Source: UBA1494_A sp963973975
GTDB lineage: Bacteria > Bacteroidota > Bacteroidia > Flavobacteriales_E > Vicingaceae
Direction of reading: 5' to 3'
Length of the DNA stretch: 64,000 nt
Assembly (NCBI GenBank): GCA_963973975.1
Contig: CAXBCF010000008.1
Location: forward strand, 56,844-120,843
In this document: one piece after another, positions 18,182 to 26,852 of the stretch
Numbering within the stretch: position 1 is the stretch's first letter
Layout: each line of letters begins with the position of its first letter
Made by a program: the position numbers and the translations under genes
Notes under the pieces: model-generated
Database searches by the model: none
The model's input: the letters and a program-made list of their open reading frames with translations, nothing else
What the model was told of the DNA's origin: nothing

Positions 18182-18964
18182 ATGATATATTTGAAGACGG
18201 AAGAAGAAATTGAATTAATAAGAGAGAGTTCTTTACTTGTTGGAAAAACTTTAGCTGAAATAGCTAAACTAATTGAACCTGGGGTTTCTGCACTTAAATT
18301 AGATCAAGTTGCAGAAGAGTTTATTCGAGATCACGGAGCAGTTCCGGGATTTAAAGGATACAATGGTTTTCCGAATACAATTTGTGCATCAGTGAATGCT
18401 CAAGTAGTTCATGGTATACCTTCCCAAAAACCGCTAAATAACGGAGATATTATTTCTGTTGATTGTGGGGTTTTGTTGAATGAATTTTATGGAGATGTAG
18501 CATATACATTTGCTGTAGGTGAAGTTAGCAAAGAGATTAGTGAGTTGATGAAGACAACTAAAAAGTGTCTTGAAGAAGGAATTAATGCAGCAATTGTTGG
18601 AAATAGAATCGGAGATATTGGAGCTGTAATTCAATCAGTTGCTGAGGAGAAAGGCTACGGAGTTGTGAGGGAGTTGGTAGGACATGGTCTAGGTAAGAAC
18701 TTACACGAAGGTCCTGAAGTTCCAAACTACGGTAGAAAAGGCAACGGAATGAAGTTGAAAGAGGGTTTGGTTTTAGCGATTGAACCCATGATTAATCTTG
18801 GCAAACGACAAGTTAAACAAGATGAAGATGGTTGGACAATAGTTACTGCAGATGGATTACCTTCAGTTCATTTTGAACACAACATTGTTGTAAGAAAGAA
18901 TAAAGCTGAAGTTTTGTCAACGCATGAATTAGTTGAAGAAGTTTTAAAACAAAAAGTGAATTAG
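18182..18964 (+). CDS. map: Type I methionine aminopeptidase
   Basis: A 260-residue cytoplasmic enzyme that removes the initiator Met. The metal ligands are all visible: the two Asp in SVDCGVLLNEFYGDVAYTFA, His in VGHGLGKNLHEGPEVPNYGR, Glu in VLAIEPMINLG and Glu in SVHFEHNIVV. Three bases after secY and five before infA, in the usual order for this phylum. Confidence 0.97.
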   Translation: MIYLKTEEEIELIRESSLLVGKTLAEIAKLIEPGVSALKLDQVAEEFIRDHGAVPGFKGYNGFPNTICASVNAQVVHGIPSQKPLNNGDIISVDCGVLLNEFYGDVAYTFAVGEVSKEISELMKTTKKCLEEGINAAIVGNRIGDIGAVIQSVAEEKGYGVVRELVGHGLGKNLHEGPEVPNYGRKGNGMKLKEGLVLAIEPMINLGKRQVKQDEDGWTIVTADGLPSVHFEHNIVVRKNKAEVLSTHELVEEVLKQKVN

Positions 18965-18969
18965 AATAT

Positions 18970-19188
18970 ATGGCGAAACAAGCCTCGATTGAACAAGATG
19001 GAACAGTTACAGAAGCATTGTCAAATGCAATGTTTAGAGTGGAGCTTGAAAATGGGCATTTAATAACTGCTCATATTTCAGGAAAAATGAGAATGTATTA
19101 TATAAAATTATTACCGGGAGATAAAGTAAAAGTTGAAATGTCTCCTTATGATTTAACAAAAGGAAGAATTTCATATCGGTATAAATAA
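18970..19188 (+). CDS. infA: Translation initiation factor IF-1
   Basis: A 72-residue OB-fold protein, exactly family length: QDGTVTEALSNAMFRVELEN, GHLITAHISGKMRMYYIKLL and PGDKVKVEMSPYDLTKGRIS. It occupies the A site of the 30S subunit at initiation. Five bases after map. Confidence 0.98.
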   Translation: MAKQASIEQDGTVTEALSNAMFRVELENGHLITAHISGKMRMYYIKLLPGDKVKVEMSPYDLTKGRISYRYK

Positions 19189-19199
19189 AAACTAAAAAG

Positions 19200-19316
19200 A
19201 TGAAAGTAAGAGCATCCATTAAGAAAAGAAGCGTAGACTGCAAGATTGTTCGCAGAAAAGGTCGCTTGTATGTTATTAATAAAAAGAATCCAAAGTTTAA
19301 GCAAAGACAAGGATAG
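19200..19316 (+). CDS. rpmJ: 50S ribosomal protein L36
   Basis: A 38-residue frame translated directly: MKVRASIKKRSVDCKIVRRK, then GRLYVINKKNPKFKQRQG. The ending NPKFKQRQG is diagnostic. Only one of the four zinc ligands of the C+ form remains (VDCKIV), so this is the zinc-free form common in the phylum. It lies between infA and rpsM. Confidence 0.95.
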   Translation: MKVRASIKKRSVDCKIVRRKGRLYVINKKNPKFKQRQG

Positions 19317-19331
19317 TAAAATACTTTATTT

Positions 19332-19709
19332 ATGGCTAGAATAGCAGGTATTGATTTACCAAAAACTAAGAGAGGCGAAATTGGACTAACCTATATCTAC
19401 GGAGTAGGAAGAAGTTCTGCTAGAAAGATTTTAGCGAAAGCTGAAGTGAACTTTGATAAAAAAGTTCAAGAGTGGGATGATGATGAATTAGCTAAAATTC
19501 GTAAAATCTTAAATGATGAATTTACTGTTGAAGGATCACTTCGCTCTGAAGTACAATTAAACATTAAAAGGTTAATGGATATTGGCTGTTATAGAGGTGT
19601 TCGTCATAGATCTGGATTGCCTTTAAGAGGACAAAGAACTAAAAACAATTCCAGAACTCGTAAGGGAAGAAAGAAAACAGTAGCGAACAAGAAAAAAGTT
19701 ACTAAATAA
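19332..19709 (+). CDS. rpsM: 30S ribosomal protein S13
   Basis: A 125-residue protein: MARIAGIDLPKTKRGEIGLT, YIYGVGRSSARKILAKA and GCYRGVRHRSGLPLRGQRTK. It contacts the P-site tRNA and forms bridges to L5. First gene of the classical alpha operon, continuous here with the spc genes. Confidence 0.98.
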   Translation: MARIAGIDLPKTKRGEIGLTYIYGVGRSSARKILAKAEVNFDKKVQEWDDDELAKIRKILNDEFTVEGSLRSEVQLNIKRLMDIGCYRGVRHRSGLPLRGQRTKNNSRTRKGRKKTVANKKKVTK

Positions 19710-19733
19710 TAAAAGCGAATAACGTTTTATACG

Positions 19734-20120
19734 ATGGCAAAATCTACACAGAAAAAAAAGAAAAATGTATCTGTTGAATCAATTGGAGAAGCGCATATTC
19801 ATGCATCTTTCAATAATATCATCATTTCATTAACCAATAAGAACGGACAAGTTATTTCATGGGCATCAGCCGGTAAAATGGGTTTCAAAGGTTCTAAAAA
19901 GAATACCCCATACGCTGCACAATTAGCTGCTGCTGAATGTACCAAAGAAGCACATGACTTAGGTTTGAGAAGAGTTAAGGTATATGTTAAGGGTCCTGGA
20001 GCTGGACGAGAGTCAGCGATTCGAACCATCCATAACAATGGCATTGAGGTTACTGAAATAGTGGATATTACACCAATTCCACACAACGGTTGTCGTCCAC
20101 CTAAGAGAAGAAGAGTTTAA
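19734..20120 (+). CDS. rpsK: 30S ribosomal protein S11
   Basis: A 128-residue platform protein: GEAHIHASFNNIIISLTNKN, GSKKNTPYAAQLAAAECTKE and the C-terminal DITPIPHNGCRPPKRRRV. 24 bases after rpsM and before rpsD. Confidence 0.98.
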   Translation: MAKSTQKKKKNVSVESIGEAHIHASFNNIIISLTNKNGQVISWASAGKMGFKGSKKNTPYAAQLAAAECTKEAHDLGLRRVKVYVKGPGAGRESAIRTIHNNGIEVTEIVDITPIPHNGCRPPKRRRV

Positions 20121-20144
20121 TAGTAAAGCAAAAAAGTAAAGATA

Positions 20145-20750
20145 ATGGCAAGATATAGAGGTCCAAAATCAAAGATTGCAAGAAAGTTCAGAGAACCAAT
20201 ATTTGGTCCTGATCGCGCATTGGAAAAGAAAAAGTACCCTCCAGGACAACACGGTCCTACTAGAAGAGGTGGAAAACAATCTGAATATGCTGTTCAGTTG
20301 CTTGAAAAGCAAAAAGCGAAGTATACTTACGGAATTTTAGAAAAGCAATTTTCTAATCTTTTTAAAGAAGCTTCTAGAACAAAAGGAATTACAGGTGAAA
20401 ACTTGTTGCAATTATGTGAATCTAGGTTGGATAACGTTGTTTTCAGAATGGGATTAGCCCCATCAAGAAGAGCAGCTCGTCAGCTAGTTGGACACAGACA
20501 TTTTATAGTGAATGGAACTGTAATGAATATTCCTTCACACATTCTTAGAGAAGGTGATGTAATTGAAGTAAGAGAGCGTTCAAAATCGCTTGAAATTATT
20601 ACTGAATCATTAGCTAACAATAGAGATCATTATGATTGGTTAGAGTGGGATGTTCAAAGTTTAAAAGGGAAATTTATTAACGCTCCTGAGCGTGCTCAAA
20701 TTCCTGAGAATATTAAAGAACAATTAATCGTTGAACTTTACTCTAAGTAA
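20145..20750 (+). CDS. rpsD: 30S ribosomal protein S4
   Basis: A 201-residue protein: MARYRGPKSKIARKFREPIF, YPPGQHGPTRRGGKQSEYAV and the S4 RNA-binding domain RLDNVVFRMGLAPSRRAARQ followed by VGHRHFIVNGTVMNIPS. It is an assembly initiator; in Escherichia coli it represses the alpha operon. Confidence 0.98.
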   Translation: MARYRGPKSKIARKFREPIFGPDRALEKKKYPPGQHGPTRRGGKQSEYAVQLLEKQKAKYTYGILEKQFSNLFKEASRTKGITGENLLQLCESRLDNVVFRMGLAPSRRAARQLVGHRHFIVNGTVMNIPSHILREGDVIEVRERSKSLEIITESLANNRDHYDWLEWDVQSLKGKFINAPERAQIPENIKEQLIVELYSK

Positions 20751-20774
20751 AATTCTAAATAATAAAATAAAATT

Positions 20775-21767
20775 ATGGCAATATTAGATTTTCAGAAGCC
20801 TGACAAAGTAATTATGATTGAATCAACTGATCACAACGGTCAGTTTGAGTTTAGACCACTAGAACCAGGTTATGGCATTACGATTGGTAACGCAATTAGA
20901 AGAATTTTACTTTCTTCATTGGAAGGTTTCGCCATTACCGGAATTAAAGTTGAAAATGTTGATCACGAGTTCTCTACTATAGAAGGAGTTGTTGAAGATT
21001 TAACTTCAATTATCTTAAATTTGAAACAAGTTCGTTTCAAACAACAAATTGATGGAACTGATAAAGAAAAAGTAAGTTTAACTATCTCAGGTCAAGAAAA
21101 ATTGACTGCTGGAGATATTGGAAAATTTACTTCTGCATTTCAGGTGTTAAATCCTGATTTGGTAATTTGCCAAATGGAGAGATCTGTCAAAATTAAAATG
21201 GAAATCTTTATCGAAAAGGGTAGAGGATATGTTCCATCGGAAGAGAATGAAGTTGAAGATACTACTGTTGGATTCATTGCTACTGACTCTATTTTTACAC
21301 CGATCAAAAATGTAAATTACAACATTGAGAATTACCGTGTAGGTCAGAAAACGGATTATGAAAAATTGGTTTTGAATATTGAGACTGATGGTTCAATTCA
21401 TCCAAAAGAAGCTTTGAAAGAAGCTGCAACTATTTTGATTCAACACTTTATGTTATTCTCTGATGAGAAAATTGCTTTAGAAACAGAAGTGAAGTCAGCG
21501 GTTGAAGAGTTTGATGAAGATTCATTGCACATGAGACAATTGCTTAAAACAAGATTAATCGATATGGATTTATCTGTTAGAGCTTTGAATTGTTTAAAAG
21601 CTGCTGATGTTGATACATTGGGAGAATTGGTTCAATTTAATAAAACTGATTTATTGAAATTTAGAAATTTCGGTAAGAAATCTTTGACAGAATTGGACGA
21701 ATTAGTAGAAAGTAAAAATTTAACGTTCGGAATGAATGTTGCAAAGTATAAATTGGATAAGGACTAA
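20775..21767 (+). CDS. rpoA: RNA polymerase subunit alpha
   Basis: A 330-residue protein. The N-terminal assembly domain contains FEFRPLEPGYGITIGNAIRR and ILLSSLEGFAITGIKVENVD. The C-terminal DNA- and activator-binding domain contains DMDLSVRALNCLKAADVDTL and LLKFRNFGKKSLTELDELVE. Length is typical. It is five bases upstream of rplQ, as expected. Confidence 0.98.
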   Translation: MAILDFQKPDKVIMIESTDHNGQFEFRPLEPGYGITIGNAIRRILLSSLEGFAITGIKVENVDHEFSTIEGVVEDLTSIILNLKQVRFKQQIDGTDKEKVSLTISGQEKLTAGDIGKFTSAFQVLNPDLVICQMERSVKIKMEIFIEKGRGYVPSEENEVEDTTVGFIATDSIFTPIKNVNYNIENYRVGQKTDYEKLVLNIETDGSIHPKEALKEAATILIQHFMLFSDEKIALETEVKSAVEEFDEDSLHMRQLLKTRLIDMDLSVRALNCLKAADVDTLGELVQFNKTDLLKFRNFGKKSLTELDELVESKNLTFGMNVAKYKLDKD

Positions 21768-21772
21768 GAGTT

Positions 21773-22396
21773 ATGCGACACGGAAAGAAATTTAATCATT
21801 TAGGGAGAACAAAATCTCACAGAAAGGCAATGCTGTCTAACATGGCTTGTTCTTTAATTCAACATAAAAGAATTAATACAACCCTTGCAAAAGCTAAAGC
21901 TTTAAGAGGATTTGTAGAACCCTTAATTACGAAATCAAAAGACGATTCAACACACTCTAGAAGGGTTGTTTTTAGTTATTTGAATGACAAAACAATTGTT
22001 GCTGAATTATTCAGAGATGTTGCGCCTAAAGTTGCTGAAAGAGCAGGAGGATATACTAGAATTATTAAGACTGGTAATCGTTTAGGTGATAATGCTGAAA
22101 TGTGCATGATGGAGTTGGTTGATTTCAATGAATTATACACTTCTGACAAAAAAGCTGGAACTAAGAAGAAAAGAAGTAGAAGAGGTGGTGGTACTGCTTC
22201 AATAAGTACTGATAAAAAAACTTCTGAACCTAAAACAGAGGAAGTTACAGAAAAATCTATTGATGCTGCTGCTACTGAAGAAGCTCCAAAAGCTGAAGCT
22301 GCTGTAAAAACAGAAAATACAGAAGCAAAAACTACTGACACAATTACTGAAACTACAAAGGATTCCAAAAAAGAGGATAATAATAAGGATAAGTAA
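21773..22396 (+). CDS. rplQ: 50S ribosomal protein L17 with long acidic-basic C-terminal extension
   Basis: A 207-residue protein. Residues 1-120 are ordinary L17: MRHGKKFNHLGRTKSHRKAM, RRVVFSYLNDKTIVAELFRD and the RLGDNAEMCMMELVDFN end. After the basic patch KKAGTKKKRSRRGGG comes a low-complexity tail of about 60 residues rich in Thr, Glu, Lys and Ala. L17 proteins of related Bacteroidota often carry such tails. Its function is unknown; it is expected to be disordered and exposed near the tunnel exit. Confidence 0.97.
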   Translation: MRHGKKFNHLGRTKSHRKAMLSNMACSLIQHKRINTTLAKAKALRGFVEPLITKSKDDSTHSRRVVFSYLNDKTIVAELFRDVAPKVAERAGGYTRIIKTGNRLGDNAEMCMMELVDFNELYTSDKKAGTKKKRSRRGGGTASISTDKKTSEPKTEEVTEKSIDAAATEEAPKAEAAVKTENTEAKTTDTITETTKDSKKEDNNKDK

Positions 22397-22424
22397 TGAT
22401 TTTTAGTTGATAAGTTAATACATT

Positions 22425-22459
22425 AAAAGGATAAAACTTCAAGTTTTATCCTTTTTTTT
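22425..22459 (+). terminator. Intrinsic terminator of the ribosomal cluster
   Basis: Two perfect 15-base arms (22425-22439, AAAAGGATAAAACTT; 22441-22455, AAGTTTTATCCTTTT) end in a run of T. It lies 29 bases after the rplQ stop and is the first strong terminator visible after rpsL, supporting one long transcription unit. Confidence 0.92.
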
Positions 22460-22529
22460 GACCAAAATTTTTTTGCCTCTAAATCCATTATTTGGGGCTT
22501 GTTGAATTAAAAATTTTAAATTAGAAAAG

Positions 22530-23639
22530 ATGAAATACAGAACTAGAACTAAGGGGATTGTTGTTTTAGAAGATGGTACCGTTTTTCATGGCCTTGCTGC
22601 AGGTATCTTAGGCACAAGTACTGGAGAAATATGCTTTAATACTGGCATGACAGGGTATCAGGAAATCTTTACAGACCCATCTTATTTTGGTCAAATAATG
22701 GTTTGCACTACCGCTCATATTGGAAATTATGGGGTGTATACAGAAGATGTAGAATCGGATGGTGTTAAAATCTCAGGATTGATTTGCAAGAAGTTTTCTG
22801 AAACCTATTCAAGACCTATTGGAACAGGTTCCTTACAAAAATATTTTGAAGATAATAATATCGTAGCAATAAGCGACATTGATTCTAGGGCTTTAGTTCG
22901 TCACATACGTGATCGGGGTGCTATGAATGTGATAATTTCTTCTTTGGAATTTGATGTAGATACGTTGAAAGAACAATTATCAAAAGTTCCATCAATGCAA
23001 GGTTTGGAGTTATCTTCTAAGGTTGCTACTAAAGAATCTTATCAAGTTGGTGACGAGAATGCTTCAAATAAAATTGCTTTAATAGATTTTGGAACCAAGA
23101 AAAATATTATTCGATGTATGAATGAACGGGGAGCATTGGTTAAAGTTTTTCCGATGCATAGCACTCCTGAAGAAATTTTGAATTGGAAACCCGATGGCAT
23201 TTTATTGAGTAATGGCCCTGGTGATCCTTTTGCAATGAAAGATTCAATAGAATTAGTGAAAGCTTTACTTCAATCAAAAATTCCTTTGTTTGGTATTTGT
23301 TTGGGGCATCAGTTGCTCTCTTTAGCAAATGGTTTAACTACTGTAAAAATGCATAATGGACACCGAGGTATAAATCATCCTGTGAAAAATTTACTTACTG
23401 GAAAGTGTGAAGTCACTTCTCAAAATCACGGTTTTGTAGTTGATCGTAGTTCTGCTGAGCAAAGTGACTTAGTTGAAATAACTCATGAGCACTTAAACGA
23501 TAATAGCATTGCAGGTATTCGCATGAAAAATCAGGCTGCTTTTTCAGTACAGTATCACCCTGAGGCTGCTCCTGGACCTCATGATTCCCGTTATTTATTT
23601 GATGACTTTATTCAATCCATTGAACAATACAAAAATTAA
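22530..23639 (+). CDS. carA: Carbamoyl-phosphate synthase, small (glutaminase) subunit
   Basis: A 369-residue class I glutamine amidotransferase subunit that releases ammonia for carbamoyl phosphate in pyrimidine and arginine synthesis. The N-terminal domain has FHGLAAGILGTSTGEICFNT and TGMTGYQEIFTDPSYFGQI. The catalytic triad is Cys in FGICLGHQLLSLANG plus His and Glu in VQYHPEAAPGPHDSRYLFDD. No carB is adjacent. Instead eno follows after five bases, suggesting co-transcription of the two. Confidence 0.96.
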   Translation: MKYRTRTKGIVVLEDGTVFHGLAAGILGTSTGEICFNTGMTGYQEIFTDPSYFGQIMVCTTAHIGNYGVYTEDVESDGVKISGLICKKFSETYSRPIGTGSLQKYFEDNNIVAISDIDSRALVRHIRDRGAMNVIISSLEFDVDTLKEQLSKVPSMQGLELSSKVATKESYQVGDENASNKIALIDFGTKKNIIRCMNERGALVKVFPMHSTPEEILNWKPDGILLSNGPGDPFAMKDSIELVKALLQSKIPLFGICLGHQLLSLANGLTTVKMHNGHRGINHPVKNLLTGKCEVTSQNHGFVVDRSSAEQSDLVEITHEHLNDNSIAGIRMKNQAAFSVQYHPEAAPGPHDSRYLFDDFIQSIEQYKN

Positions 23640-23644
23640 ATACA

Positions 23645-24922
23645 ATGACACTAATTGCCAATATTCATGCCCGACAAATTTTAGATTCTAGAGGTAATCC
23701 AACCATTGAAGTAGATGTTCTAACTCAAAACGGTGTCTTGGGAAGAGCTGCTGTTCCCTCAGGCGCTTCTACAGGCGTTCATGAAGCAGTTGAATTAAGA
23801 GATGGCGATAAGCAGGTATATCTTGGTAAAGGAGTGCTTAGAGCTGTTCAAAATGTCTCGAATAGTATTAATCAAGAATTAAATGGCTTTAATATTTTTG
23901 ATCAACAAGGGATAGATCAATTTTTAATTGAGTTGGACGGAACGGATAATAAATCCAATTTAGGAGCTAATAGTATCTTAGGAGTTTCTTTAGCTGTTGC
24001 AAAAGCTGCTTCGAATGAACTCGGAATGCCCTTATACCGCTATATTGGTGGGATGTCAGCAAACACCCTTCCAATTCCAATGATGAATATTTTGAATGGA
24101 GGATCTCATGCTGATAATAGCATCGATTTTCAAGAATTCATGGTGATGCCGATTGGAGCTCAATCTTTTAGTCAAGCTTTGAGAATGGGGACGGAGATTT
24201 TTCATCACTTAAAAAATGTATTGAAAGCTAAGGGTTACTCAACCAATGTTGGCGACGAAGGAGGGTTTGCTCCTAACTTAAAGTCAAATGAAGAAGCAAT
24301 AGAATTCGTTTTGAAAGCAATTGAAAAAGCTGGATACAAACCTGGAGAAAATGTATTTATTGCAATGGATGCAGCTGCTTCTGAGTTTTATTTGAAAGAG
24401 GAGAATGTGTATCATTTGCACCAATCTACTGGTGATAAATTAAGTCCTTCTGAAATGGTGGATTATTGGAAAGATTGGACTAAGAAATACCCCATTATTT
24501 CTATTGAAGATGGTTTGGATGAAGATGATTGGGACGGTTGGGCTAAACTCACAAAAGCAATCGGGTCAAAAGTTCAATTAGTGGGTGATGATTTATTTGT
24601 TACAAATGTCAATCGCCTACAGCAAGGTATTAATCAGCAAGTAGCTAATTCAATTTTAATTAAAGTAAATCAAATAGGAACTCTTTCTGAAACGATTAGT
24701 GCTGTTGAATTGGCTAAACGAAATGGATATACTTCTGTAATGTCTCATCGTTCAGGTGAAACTGAAGATACAACAATTGCGGATTTAGCAGTAGCTTTAA
24801 CAACAGGCCAAATTAAAACTGGTTCTGCTTCTCGCTCTGATCGTATGGCAAAATACAACCAGTTGTTGAGAATAGAAGAGCAATTGGGAACTGCTGCTAG
24901 ATTCCCTCAATCTTTGTTTTAG
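23645..24922 (+). CDS. eno: Enolase
   Basis: A 425-residue glycolytic enzyme interconverting 2-phosphoglycerate and phosphoenolpyruvate. Evidence: HARQILDSRGNPTIEVDVLT, GGSHADNSIDFQEFMVMPIG, the magnesium site residues in ISIEDGLDEDDWDGW and QLVGDDLFVTN, the catalytic Lys in ILIKVNQIGTLSETISAVEL and the loop SHRSGETEDTTIADLAVALT. Its stop overlaps the stop of the convergent pyrF gene by four bases. Confidence 0.98.
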   Translation: MTLIANIHARQILDSRGNPTIEVDVLTQNGVLGRAAVPSGASTGVHEAVELRDGDKQVYLGKGVLRAVQNVSNSINQELNGFNIFDQQGIDQFLIELDGTDNKSNLGANSILGVSLAVAKAASNELGMPLYRYIGGMSANTLPIPMMNILNGGSHADNSIDFQEFMVMPIGAQSFSQALRMGTEIFHHLKNVLKAKGYSTNVGDEGGFAPNLKSNEEAIEFVLKAIEKAGYKPGENVFIAMDAAASEFYLKEENVYHLHQSTGDKLSPSEMVDYWKDWTKKYPIISIEDGLDEDDWDGWAKLTKAIGSKVQLVGDDLFVTNVNRLQQGINQQVANSILIKVNQIGTLSETISAVELAKRNGYTSVMSHRSGETEDTTIADLAVALTTGQIKTGSASRSDRMAKYNQLLRIEEQLGTAARFPQSLF

Positions 24923-25725
24923 AAATATTTCGCCATTTCTTTTTGGATTTTCTCAGATGCAGCGGCTGCTGCTTCTTCAAAATTCGCTATTTCATTGGAA
25001 GCATAGATAATTCCTCTAGAAGAATTGATTAATAAACCAATGTCTTTGTTAAGTCCGTATTTGCATACATCTTCTAAACTTCCCCCTTGTGCACCAACTC
25101 CGGGAACGAGTAAAAAGTGATTGGGAATTAGTTTACGTATTTGTTGTAGTTCAGCTGTTTTTGTAGCACCTACTACATACATCATGTTTTCATCCGTTCC
25201 CCAAGTTTTTGAAGTTTCTAAAACTTTTTCAAAAAGTTTTTTCCCACTTTTCAAGTCTTCAAACTGAAAGTCTGATGCACCTTGATTAGAGGTTAAAGCC
25301 AATAAAATTGCCCATTTATTGGGATGTTTTAAAAATGGCTCTACTGAATCACTACCCATGTATGGAGCTACTGTTACAGAATCAAAGTTGTATGTTTCGA
25401 AGTAAGTTTTAGCATACATTAGCGAAGTATTGCCAATGTCTCCACGCTTGGCATCAGCAATGGTAAAAATGGTATTGGGAATGTAATCAACTGTTTTTTT
25501 AAGGCTTTCCCATCCTTTTGCTCCCATTGATTCATAAAAAGCAATGTTTGGCTTATAAGCTACACAAAAATCCTTTGTAGCATCAATGATTCTTTTGTTG
25601 AACTCAAATATCGGGTCATCAAAGTCTAAAAATGAAGCAGGTATTTTTGCGATGTCGGTATCTAAACCAATGCAAAGAAAACTCTTCTTTTCTCGAATGG
25701 TATTTATGAGTTCTTTTCTAGTCAT
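24919..25725 (-). CDS. pyrF: Orotidine-5'-phosphate decarboxylase (type 2)
   Basis: A 268-residue enzyme making UMP from OMP. The catalytic Lys-Asp motif is in FTIADAKRGDIGNTSLMYAK. FLCIGLDTDIAKIP and VVGATKTAELQQIRKLIP mark the rest of the barrel, and LVPGVGAQGGSLEDVCKYGL the phosphate site. Its length of about 270 is that of the longer type 2 family. It is last in the minus-strand group purM-prfA-pyrF (23 bases after prfA). Confidence 0.95.
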   Translation of the reverse strand: MTRKELINTIREKKSFLCIGLDTDIAKIPASFLDFDDPIFEFNKRIIDATKDFCVAYKPNIAFYESMGAKGWESLKKTVDYIPNTIFTIADAKRGDIGNTSLMYAKTYFETYNFDSVTVAPYMGSDSVEPFLKHPNKWAILLALTSNQGASDFQFEDLKSGKKLFEKVLETSKTWGTDENMMYVVGATKTAELQQIRKLIPNHFLLVPGVGAQGGSLEDVCKYGLNKDIGLLINSSRGIIYASNEIANFEEAAAAASEKIQKEMAKYF

Positions 25726-25748
25726 ACCTGAAATTTAATTTAAATTTT

Positions 25749-26849
25749 TTACTCTCCAACAGCATTTCCGTCTTTGAGACCTTCTTTTAATTTTTCAGCA
25801 TTCTCTGCCATTCTGAGTGATTCAATGATTTCATGAATTTCTCCTCCAATAATTGCATCCAAGTTATATAAAGTCAGATTAATCCTGTGATCGGTCACTC
25901 TTCCCTGAGGGTAATTATAGGTTCTAATTTTTGCAGAACGGTCACCTGTTGAAACTTGAGACTTTCTACTTGCAGCGATTTCTTTTTCTTTTTTCTCTAC
26001 TTCAGCTTCGTACAGTTTAGTTCGAAGTACTTTCATGGCTGTTTCGTAGTTCTTTAGCTGAGAACGACCATCTTGGCATTCAACGACAACTCCTGAAGGA
26101 ATGTGTGTTAAACGCACTGCAGATTCCGTTTTATTTACATGTTGCCCACCCGCTCCTGACGATCGAAACGTGTCTTTTCGAATATCAGCTGGATTGATTT
26201 TTACATCCACTTCGTCTGCTTCAGGAAGTACTGCTACAGTAGCTGCAGAAGTGTGCACCCTGCCTTGGGTTTCTGTTTGTGGAACGCGCTGAACACGGTG
26301 AACACCGGATTCGTATTTCATTACACTGTATACATTCTTACCACTTACTTCAAAACTAATTTCTTTGAAACCACCCGCAGTACCTTCATTAATGGTGGTT
26401 ATTTCATGTTTCCAACCTCTGCTTTCAATGTATTTCGTGTACATTCTATAAAGGTCTCCAGCAAAAATACTTGCTTCATCTCCACCTGCTCCAGCCCTTA
26501 TTTCAATGATTACATCCTTATCATCGTCAGGATCTTTTGGAATGAGCATTAATTTTATTTGTTCTTCTAAAACTGGTAAACGGTCTTCTAGTTCATCCAA
26601 TTCCATTTTAGCCATTTCACGGAATTCTTCGTCTTTTTCAGTTTTTAACACTGATTTTGAGGACTCTATGTTATTGAGAACATTCTTGTAATCTTCATAG
26701 ATATCAACGTATTCTTTTAAATCGCTGTATTCTTTATTAAGCTTAACATAGCGATTCATGTCGGCAATAATGTCCGGATCTACAATTAATTGAGATACTT
26801 CTGTCCATCGATCTTTAATCGATGCTAGTTTCTCTAATAGGTTACTCAT
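25749..26849 (-). CDS. prfA: Peptide chain release factor 1
   Basis: A 366-residue factor that reads UAA and UAG. The peptidyl-tRNA hydrolysis motif GGQ is in FRSSGAGGQHVNKTESAVRL. The codon-recognition tripeptide is PQT (in HRVQRVPQTETQGRVHTSAA) where Escherichia coli RF1 has PAT; the flanking Pro and Thr are kept. It lies between purM (three bases) and pyrF. Confidence 0.97.
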   Translation of the reverse strand: MSNLLEKLASIKDRWTEVSQLIVDPDIIADMNRYVKLNKEYSDLKEYVDIYEDYKNVLNNIESSKSVLKTEKDEEFREMAKMELDELEDRLPVLEEQIKLMLIPKDPDDDKDVIIEIRAGAGGDEASIFAGDLYRMYTKYIESRGWKHEITTINEGTAGGFKEISFEVSGKNVYSVMKYESGVHRVQRVPQTETQGRVHTSAATVAVLPEADEVDVKINPADIRKDTFRSSGAGGQHVNKTESAVRLTHIPSGVVVECQDGRSQLKNYETAMKVLRTKLYEAEVEKKEKEIAASRKSQVSTGDRSAKIRTYNYPQGRVTDHRINLTLYNLDAIIGGEIHEIIESLRMAENAEKLKEGLKDGNAVGE

Positions 26850-26852
26850 TTC

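Noticed and set aside
21976..22368. 130-residue minus-strand frame over rplQ
   Set aside because: It is antisense to the low-complexity L17 tail and shows no protein features. Other long antisense frames (17245-17694, 30812-31258, 27484-27828) were rejected for the same reason.
26101..26552. Overlapping plus-strand frames opposite prfA
   Set aside because: They are antisense to a well-conserved release factor gene, and their products lack any recognisable motif.
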